64,000 bases of DNA. It comes from Mermis nigrescens. Lineage: Eukaryota; Nematoda; Enoplea; Mermithida; Mermithidae. The notes beneath the pieces were generated by a model that was given only the letters and a program-made list of their open reading frames with translations, made no database searches and had not been told where the DNA came from. This document shows positions 61,001 through 64,000 of the stretch, one piece after another (the stretch's first letter is position 1; each line of letters opens with the position of its first letter). The stretch is from assembly GCA_036768485.1 (NCBI GenBank), contig JAVLUZ010000613.1, positions 310,001 through 374,000 on the forward strand. The letters are read 5' to 3'. The translations under genes were made by a program, and so were the position numbers.

Positions 61001-63383
61001 ATAAAGGCAGGCTAATACTAGACTTAGATTTTTTATGTATAATATCACTACACACTGTTTTTTATTTTTGTACGGGACAAAGCTTTTGAGGCTCGTACAA
61101 AGATTTTCGGAGTAATCGTTGTACATCTTTGCACACAAAATATTAGCAATTTTTGGCCCTGTGCTTGGCTTGGTGACATATCCTCAAACACGTAGCTGTG
61201 GGAGGAATGGGGGGTCCGGACCCCATAATTCAGAAAAAATGGGAAAAAATAGGACTTTTTAAACGTTATTTTCTGCCATTTTTAGCGTTTTTGGGCTTAG
61301 TACCCACAAAATTGGTGTTGGTCCCCCCAAAATAGGACGGCCACTTACGTGCCTGCATATCCTCACAATTATGTCTCAAGAATTGCTTTACTTTTCCTGT
61401 TTTTAATTACAGGAAAGCTAGCCGACTCAAATGACGTTAAGCTTGTGGACCAAGCGCTGAACAAAAAGCGAAAATTAAGTCGTGATAATTCAGAGCCCAG
61501 CTGTAAGTCATGGTCCGATTTTTTTGGCAAGAGCAGCAGCGAAAGCGAATCAGAAAAAAACATCCGAAGAAAGCGATATAGAAAAGGAGAAATAAAAAAG
61601 CGAGCGTTGAATCAAGAGGGATTCTCCGAAAAACAATAAAACATTTTGAAAAAAACGAAAAAATAAACCAAAAAGATAATATTCCAAAATTGAATCTCAC
61701 TGCAATTGTTGATTTCGTTATATAAATCTACCAAATCTGGCAAACAATGGTTATCACCACAGAATACAACTTACTGTGCATTTACTATTTAAAATACAAA
61801 AATCACAGGAAGCGCAATGAAAACACTAATTCATGAATAATATTAATCATTAAGCAACAAGATTGATTTAATCATATTAACGAGTAACTCATTTCTTCCA
61901 ACAGAATATTTATAACACTATATCGATATATGATGAATAATACGTAAATATATCATTTTATCGATAATACTTGATAAACTTAAAGTTTAGCATAGTATGT
62001 GTAAAAGTACATCCACGCGCTTAGGTAATATTTTTAGGAACTGGAGGCTTATATTAAATCGAAGCGCTTAATTCACGACGAAGATGCGCTGCAATGGTGG
62101 AAAGAGAAGTCGAAGAATTTGCCGATTCTCGCGTCTATAGCTAAGCAGTATCTTGCAGCGCCAGCTACAAGCGTTCCAACGGAACAGCTCTTCAGTGGCG
62201 CTGGAATCATTTACGACCCTCTCAGAAACAGGCTACACGGCGAAAAAAGCAGAAATCTGTTATTTTTAAAATATTATTTACCCGGAACACAATTTGCATA
62301 CTAAGTTTTAATCTGTAAACTTTTGGGTAATAAAAGATTGAATCGATGCTTCATGTCTTCACTAAATTTTATGGGGTTCGATTTTCAACTCTACTTTTAA
62401 AAAAACCGATAACCTACTCCAAAAAAGATCGGTTCCGGTTCTCAGATAATCAAGAAATCGGTTCCGGTTCTTGGGAAATCAAAAAATCAGTTCTCGGTTC
62501 CAAAAAATGGTCGGTTCCAGCCAGTTCCGGTTCCGGTTAACCAGCACATCCCTAACACCTAGTTTAAATATTAGATTTGTCTTATTTCAGTATGATATAA
62601 AGTAAAATCATTTGATTTTTGAAATTTTTCTTCACCATTGTACAGAGCTCGCCGAGATACGCTCAAAAATGCCCTTATCTTGGCTCATTTCCTAATGGTT
62701 TTAGAGATATTTGACCTCAAAATTTCAGCCCTACCTGAATTAAATCCAGGATACGGGCTTGCTGACTGTACATTGCAGGCATGTAGCTGGCCGTCGTATT
62801 TGAGGAAGCAACACCAATTTTGTTTGGGGGGACTAAGCCCAAAAAGGACATAACTGGCATGAAATAACGTTTAAAAAGTCCTATTTTTCCGATTTTTCTG
62901 AATTTTGGGGGGTCCGAACCCCCTTATTTAACCCAGAGATATGTGCCTGGTACATTGTAATTCGAGTTCGCTAATTTATCCCTCTTCTGATCCCGACGGC
63001 CTTGCTGCTAAATATTTTGCGAACACCCGTACTACAGAATTGAGCCTATCGAATCTACCTTTTTTATTGCATTAAAAAACTGTTAATTAAATAAATAAAA
63101 TAAAGTATAAACAGTTTTAAATGAAAAAATTAATTATTTTACTTTCTTCATCGCCCTCGATAGCTTTGTCGTCTTCAACGGCATCGTCGTAGCCGTCATC
63201 GTCGACCGATTCGACGTCGGCGGAAGCAAGGCCGCTGCAGCCTGCAAACTGTTCCGCACATTCTTCGGCAGTCGGCATATAAACTTTGAACGAAACGCGA
63301 TTCTTATGCGCTTCGATGATGTTAAGTAACGGCGAATTATTATTGTCGTCGTCTTCATCTGCTATTGTTGTTCGATAGTCTGT
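36847..63383 (-). CDS. usp47: USP47-type ubiquitin carboxyl-terminal hydrolase, C-terminal half, twelve exons
   Basis: USP47 is a cysteine deubiquitinase linked to DNA repair and cell signalling. It has an N-terminal peptidase core and a long C-terminal array of ubiquitin-like domains. Only the C-terminal half is here; the Cys/His catalytic boxes must lie beyond the right edge. The exons are 63383-63143, 59052-58765, 55714-55557, 53135-52967, 51580-51489, 48879-48796, 47785-47705, 46241-46183, 45864-45749, 40055-39928, 38710-38663 and 37077-36847. They join in consistent phase into 564 codons plus a stop. Landmarks shared with USP47 are LLNIIEAHKNRVSFKVYMP, FVGVKPDQFKIIKVF, LGRVLKSGEYLVKLF, RRWHPDSV, ISSISGIESSKIEI and HFAGHLVFYRDSTEK before the Asp/Glu-rich C-terminus. 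About 30 residues expected between the seventh and ninth exons are not accounted for. The introns carry most of the mobile elements in the right half. Confidence 0.88.
37138..37496 (+). mobile_element. F-family hAT MITE, perfect duplication
   Basis: Begins CAGGGTCGTGTTCAAGG and ends GATCCTGCATACGGGCCTG. Exact duplication gatataat (37130-37137, 37497-37504). It contains the module ttttcggcgcttcgcg. It is only 52 bp upstream (on the minus strand) of the USP47 last-exon acceptor. Confidence 0.93.
38663..38710 (-). CDS. usp47: USP47 micro-exon 11
   Basis: A 48-bp exon of 16 codons with acceptor tgtaatttttag and donor ACCGCG/gtaagc. It encodes ISSISGIESSKIEITA, equivalent to LSEISGIPLDDIEFAK of USP47. 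Confidence 0.9.
39193..39366 (+). mobile_element. B-family hAT MITE, perfect duplication
   Basis: Begins CAGGCACGTATC and ends GCTACGTGCCTG. Exact duplication tagttatc (39185-39192, 39367-39374). Lies in a USP47 intron. Confidence 0.93.
39928..40055 (-). CDS. usp47: USP47 exon 10
   Basis: A 128-bp exon with acceptor caatttgttctgcag and donor GAAAAG/gtagat. It encodes DDFTLLFIRRWHPDSVSYGA and DEIRLPVDCTYKSLFEK, matching the USP47 segment with the invariant R-R-W-x-P. Confidence 0.9.
41142..41507 (+). mobile_element. F-family hAT MITE
   Basis: Begins CAGGACCGTATTTAAGGG and ends GATCCTGGATACGAGCCTG. Duplication tacgtatg / tatgtatg (7 of 8). It carries the ttcggcgcttcgcacc module. Confidence 0.9.
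41549..41770 (+). mobile_element. degraded D-family MITE with GC-rich tail
   Basis: The body gaaaaaaatcgaatttttgg, catttaccctcttcccc and aaatggccggg is D family. The right side runs into a GC-rich tract (cgggtacctgggcccggccg). Borders are approximate. Confidence 0.55.
42973..43158. repeat. long inverted repeat, possible MITE
   Basis: Arms read cttacaaaactcgccacg ... ttaacacgtcgg on the left and gactgacgtgttaa ... cgtggcgagcactgtaag on the right. They are about 80 bp each, with some mismatches, around a 20-bp centre. No duplication was identified. Confidence 0.7.
43687..43878 (+). mobile_element. D-family hAT MITE, perfect duplication
   Basis: Begins CATACATGTAAC and ends GTTATATGTATG. Exact 8-bp duplication gaacagac (43679-43686, 43879-43886). 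This copy fixes the D-family ends. Confidence 0.92.
44221..45294. mobile_element. possible hAT element with GC-rich ends
   Basis: Starts TAGAGCTCTATTGGGGCC and ends GGCCCCGGTGCAGCTCTA, inverted with mismatches. TAGAG fits hAT termini. The ends are very GC-rich (ccggggccagg repeats), while the centre is AT-rich and holds a run of ataataata. Flanks gtaaagat and gtagaaac share only 5 of 8 bases. No transposase motif was seen. Confidence 0.5.
45749..45864 (-). CDS. usp47: USP47 exon 9
   Basis: A 116-bp exon with acceptor gatttattttctag and donor TTAAATG/gtaagc. It encodes RIRFRDMVQSRVEFIKN and then WNTAEIHVQVLN, equivalent to RLRKKTWKNPGTVFLD ... WEVFLEVLDG of USP47. It exits in phase 1 and joins the next exon as Asp. 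Confidence 0.82.
45929..46112 (+). mobile_element. degraded D-family MITE
   Basis: Shares the order of D-family motifs (catgtaccagaggga, cccaaaatcggtcgttccc, gatttttttggcaaaaact, tttaccccttctaaaaa), but the ends have decayed. Confidence 0.45.
46183..46241 (-). CDS. usp47: possible USP47 exon 8
   Basis: A 59-bp candidate with a weak acceptor (tttgttgag) and donor TCGCG/gtaatt. It encodes IKLIRFDGKSAWASDKFLS. Its phases (0 in, 2 out) fit both neighbours exactly. However, it does not cover all of the roughly 45 residues expected here, so another exon between 46242 and 47704 may have been missed, or this one may be wrong. Confidence 0.42.
46533..46723 (+). mobile_element. D-family hAT MITE, perfect duplication
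   Basis: Begins CATGCATGTAAG and ends GTTACATGTATG. Exact duplication gtacagta (46525-46532, 46724-46731). Confidence 0.91.
46930..47248 (-). mobile_element. H-related MITE
   Basis: Inverted ends around tacagcatatgtacgtg and ttatgctgtacatgtatg. The interior has cccccagaattcttatgctg and the ttcggcgcttcgcacc module. No duplication was fixed. A fragment with the same end lies at 29200. Confidence 0.55.
47705..47785 (-). CDS. usp47: USP47 exon 7
   Basis: An 81-bp exon of 27 codons with acceptor tgttttgttaag and donor TTGAAG/gtgaga. It encodes LRVKLGRVLKSGEYLVKLF, a close match to the conserved RLGRALKKGEYRVKVY block of USP47. Confidence 0.9.
48273..48737. mobile_element. pogo/Tigger-like MITE, TA-flanked
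   Basis: The inverted ends CAGTCGAATCTCG and CGGGGTTCGACTG are typical of the pogo/Tigger branch of Tc1/mariner elements, and each is flanked by TA (48271-48272, 48738-48739). The interior repeats a ggttaataaacac-like unit several times. No transposase is present. It lies just left of the USP47 exon at 48796-48879. Confidence 0.85.
48796..48879 (-). CDS. usp47: USP47 exon 6
   Basis: An 84-bp exon of 28 codons with acceptor atttcattttag and donor TCTGCT/gtaagt. It encodes IIKVFSSNSEFQWNSMTDF, matching the KVFRVYASNQEFE region of USP47. Confidence 0.88.
48880..51488. other. USP47 intron 5, mostly unique AT-rich sequence
   Basis: A 2.6-kb intron with one D-family copy at 49243-49490 and a local direct repeat (ctaaatttaattttaaaaat and ctaaatttaatgttagaaat) at 50480-50560. 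Nothing else is recognised. Confidence 0.6.
49243..49490 (-). mobile_element. D-family MITE with GC-rich tail
   Basis: Begins catacatgtaatg. The body is the reverse complement of D copies (tcaatttttgaccaaaaaac, ggacgtccaacttagggtg). It ends in a GC-rich tract like the one at 41715-41770. Confidence 0.6.
51489..51580 (-). CDS. usp47: USP47 exon 5
   Basis: A 92-bp exon with acceptor ctgtttttttaag and a strong donor TTCAAA/gtgagt. It encodes CDGRMMLSTFKTKLASFVGV then KPDQFK, matching the USP47 D-x-R-x-x-L-x-x-F-K segment that opens a ubiquitin-like domain. A 580-bp MITE (G family) lies just upstream in the intron. Confidence 0.88.
51662..52241 (+). mobile_element. G-family hAT MITE, 580 bp
   Basis: Begins CAGTGGCGGATCTAGGATTT and ends CTTAAATCCGCCCCTG. 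Duplication cacagatc / catagatc (7 of 8). Its interior (51725-52060) is shared with 12420-12760. Lies in a USP47 intron 81 bp from exon 5. Confidence 0.88.
52803..52956 (-). mobile_element. B-family hAT MITE next to a USP47 splice donor
   Basis: Begins CAGGCACGTGAC and ends GATACGTGCCTG. Exact duplication gcgtacgt (52795-52802, 52957-52964). The right-hand duplication covers intron bases +3 to +10 of the donor at 52966. Confidence 0.94.
52967..53135 (-). CDS. usp47: USP47 exon 4, donor flanked by a MITE insertion
   Basis: A 169-bp exon with acceptor ttacttgtttcag and donor CAGAGAG/gtacgt. It encodes HSVDIGYDAKCVSPKESLA and an acidic stretch with DDQFDDFELQYEGC. The phase (1) joins the next exon as Val. 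A B-family MITE (52803-52956) inserted so that its 8-bp duplication covers intron bases +3 to +10. The exon also contains the 13-bp string GCGAAGCGCCGAA, which recurs in many repeats of this window. Confidence 0.82.
53369..53486. repeat. three tandem 41-bp units
   Basis: aagccatcttcaaacgcttt plus tacgcaatttttggccaaaa is repeated three times with one or two changes. It lies inside a degraded D-family element that ends gagccgttacatgtat-like at about 53555, just upstream of a USP47 exon. Confidence 0.8.
53845..54904. mobile_element. foldback element 2, arms of short TTTCGCCCCC units
   Basis: The left arm (53845-53975) iterates acatttcgcccccg-like units. The right arm (54773-54901) is the inverted set (gggggcgaaatgtcgg). 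The outer ends share gcatccg. The central 800 bp is AT-rich without genes. It appears to sit inside an older repeat whose halves are 53670-53844 and 54905-54955. Confidence 0.78.
55557..55714 (-). CDS. usp47: USP47 exon 3, Ser/Pro-rich linker
   Basis: Acceptor gatgtgattgcag. It encodes INSQRSLSMDASTPSPRV and a Ser/Gly/Pro-rich tail. Two donors are possible: GCT/gtactg at 55556, which keeps phase 0 with the next exon and is used here, or GCCG/gtttt at 55543, which breaks the phase. The donor is therefore an inference from phase. Confidence 0.75.
56294..56366. repeat. short inverted repeat
   Basis: ttgtatcacaaagccccttc is followed, after about 24 bases, by gaaggggcttgcgagctttcgtgatacaa, an imperfect hairpin. 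The origin is unknown; no ORF uses it. Confidence 0.5.
56780..57420 (+). mobile_element. LINE reverse-transcriptase C-terminal relic, split by a MITE
   Basis: 56780-56831 encodes ATKLRVYNASVIPTLLY. After the B-family MITE (56832-56995), the frame resumes with GAECW and DQRRLDVFHRRCLRNILHL. Then, after a frameshift, GHVLRMADNRLPQQL follows. This is the conserved C-terminal part of non-LTR retrotransposon reverse transcriptases of the endonuclease/RT type. Stops and frameshifts show that it is dead. It lies in the USP47 intron 55714-58765. Confidence 0.83.
56832..56995 (+). mobile_element. B-family hAT MITE inside a LINE relic
   Basis: Begins CAGGCACGTAGC and ends GCTCCGTGCCTG. Duplication tctgtatg / tctgtaag (7 of 8). 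It splits the LINE coding relic right after TLLY. Confidence 0.92.
57849..58245 (+). mobile_element. F-related MITE
   Basis: gggcgtacgcagggggtgcg at the left, aactttcggcgcttcgcgtc in the middle, ggaccgcccctctcgac at the right. The layout and internal motifs match the F family, but the ends differ and no duplication was found. Borders are approximate. Confidence 0.55.
58765..59052 (-). CDS. usp47: USP47 exon 2, low-complexity linker
   Basis: A 288-bp, strikingly GC-rich exon in an AT-rich background, with acceptor ttttttaaataag and donor GAAGAGG/gtaatg. It encodes NGDAESTTAVAAVVES, then a Pro/Ser/Thr/Ala/Arg-rich linker. This corresponds to the poorly conserved linker before the C-terminal ubiquitin-like domains. 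The entry phase (AG/GC) and exit phase (G/GT) both agree with the neighbouring exons. The other two frames also stay open over much of it because of the GC bias. Confidence 0.8.
60780..60929 (+). pseudogene. BED zinc-finger remnant of the hAT element
   Basis: One frame gives SKTSDNRAKCNF (the C side of a BED finger). After a frameshift, another gives GGASTSNLKKHLEAKH, with the H-x4-H side, before a TGA. The first Cys survives, the second is lost, and the shift breaks the finger. Confidence 0.7.
61185..61355 (+). mobile_element. B-family hAT MITE inside the 2.3-kb hAT element
   Basis: Begins CAAACACGTAGC and ends CTTACGTGCCTG. Exact duplication catatcct (61177-61184, 61356-61363). Confidence 0.93.
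61370..61639 (+). pseudogene. hAT transposase internal exon remnant
   Basis: A 90-residue open frame with KLVDQALNKKRKLSRDN and a Ser/Glu-rich run (GKSSSESESEK). It resembles the charged middle of BED-type hAT transposases. It ends in TAA. A B-family MITE ends 15 bp upstream. Confidence 0.5.
62038..62304 (+). pseudogene. hAT family C-terminal dimerisation domain
   Basis: It starts after a splice acceptor (atatttttag). It encodes ELEAYIK, then LQWWKEKSKNLPILASIAKQ, then the signature PATSVPTEQLFSGAG, then RNRLHGEKSRNLLFL and a TAA stop. The W-W-K, Y-L and S-V-P-T-E-x-x-F-S-x-A-G residues are the hallmarks of the hAT dimerisation region. It is well preserved compared with the rest of the element. 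Confidence 0.9.
62776..62949 (-). mobile_element. B-family hAT MITE, perfect duplication
   Basis: Begins CAGGCATGTAGC and ends GATATGTGCCTG. Exact duplication gtacattg on both sides. Confidence 0.93.
63143..63383 (-). CDS. usp47: USP47 exon 1 of window
   Basis: A 241-bp exon with acceptor cttgctattacag and donor GAAGAAA/gtaaaa. It encodes LLNIIEAHKNRVSFKVYMP, aligned with the WKLLDRHANTIRLFVLLP region of USP47. An acidic stretch with ESVDDDGYDDAVEDDKAIEG follows. It ends in phase 1 and joins the next exon as a Ser codon. It is the most upstream USP47 exon in the window. Confidence 0.87.
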
Positions 63384-63527
63384 CTGTAATAGCAAGCACA
63401 TATGTACAGCAAGGGAATTCTGGGGGATCAATCCTAAAAATTTTTAAGTGCCTTTTTTAGGCTAAAAACGATTGGTGCACACTATAAATGCACAAGTTCA
63501 GGCTGGCCAGGGAGTGGGATCAGGGAG

Positions 63528-63962
63528 CAGTGTTGTACAAGGTCCGTTTGTACATAAAGATGGTCCCCAAAAGTCTTTGTACTTTTTCTACACACAAATT
63601 TTTGGGTACTATAATATGGTACAGTAGCGATTTTAGTGTGGTGAAAACAGAGTCGTTCGACTTTTGGTAATGTATTTCAGCTAATTTTTGGATCTATAAG
63701 AGCAAAAATCACTAAGAATCGTCTTAAAACGACGCGAAGAGCCGAAAAGTTTGACATTTTTCCATTTCAAAATACAATTTATGCCATTATAAAGATATAT
63801 AAAACACAATTATTCATTTCAGCGCAAAGCGCCGATATTTTTGCGAATTTTAGACCTTTTTTGCAATTTTTGTCTTCCCAAAAATCTTTTTATATGTACA
63901 AAATTGGTCCCCAAGTCTTTGTACATCGGGAAAAATCTTTACCGAGTACAAAAAAGACACTG
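63528..63962 (+). mobile_element. E-family hAT MITE, perfect duplication
   Basis: Begins CAGTGTTGTACAAGG and ends ACAAAAAAGACACTG. Exact duplication tcagggag (63520-63527, 63963-63970). The full length is 435 bp. Confidence 0.94.
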
Positions 63963-64000
63963 TCAGGGAGGGGTTCAGGATTTGTACTGCAGTCAATTGA

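Larger units (their letters stand above)
60235..62554 (+). mobile_element. hAT transposon, internally decayed, 2.3 kb
   Basis: The ends are TAGGGATG and CATCCCTA, bordered by the 8-bp duplication gtacctag (60227-60234) and acacctag (62555-62562), a 6 of 8 match. Subterminal regions are inverted arrays of the ggttccggttc motif (60245-60390 and 62429-62540). Inside, in order, are a BED-type zinc-finger remnant, an Asp/Ser/Lys-rich exon and a hAT C-terminal dimerisation domain. The catalytic RNase-H-like core is essentially absent, so it is not autonomous. A B-family MITE (61185-61355) inserted into it later. It sits in the USP47 intron between 59052 and 63143. Confidence 0.87.

Overview
Organism and content. 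This is an AT-rich, intron-rich, repeat-laden animal nuclear window, most likely arthropod (possibly insect). The host exons are short, have canonical GT/AG borders, and lie in introns of up to several kb filled with small DNA transposons. I cannot name the species. No bacterial, organellar or viral features were seen, and no tRNA or rRNA genes. Almost all long open frames are chance or repeat-derived. The real coding sequence consists of small minus-strand exons, found by splice signals, phase agreement and similarity to known families.

Host genes. Two genes run right to left on the minus strand. (1) Positions 63383 to 36847 hold the C-terminal half of a USP47-type ubiquitin-specific protease. 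I recovered twelve exons whose phases all agree; together they make one 564-codon frame ending in a stop. The peptidase core must lie beyond the right edge. (2) Positions 24902 to 16059 hold the C-terminal two thirds of THOC6, a WD40 subunit of the THO/TREX mRNA export complex. Six exons were found. One of them (18146-18259) has no recognisable GT splice donor and abuts an AT-rich low-complexity tract. Its N-terminal exons were not found. A decayed duplicate of one THOC6 exon lies near 4.1 kb.

Mobile DNA. The window is dominated by small non-autonomous elements. Several unrelated families (called A to H here) make 8-bp target-site duplications, many of them perfect, which marks them as hAT-superfamily MITEs. 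There is also a 2.3-kb hAT element with BED-finger and hAT dimerisation-domain relics (60235-62554), a pogo/Tigger-like MITE and a TA-flanked palindromic MITE. Two foldback elements have arms made of short tandem repeats, and one LINE reverse-transcriptase relic is split by a MITE. Nested insertions are frequent and give a relative age order.

Layout. 1-16 kb: intergenic, A-family MITEs, a THOC6 exon relic and foldback element 1. 16-25 kb: THOC6 with MITE-filled introns. 25-36.8 kb: AT-rich gap with scattered MITEs. 36.8-63.4 kb: USP47 exons separated by element-filled introns, including a MITE that landed next to a splice donor. 63.4-64 kb: intron with an intact E-family MITE.
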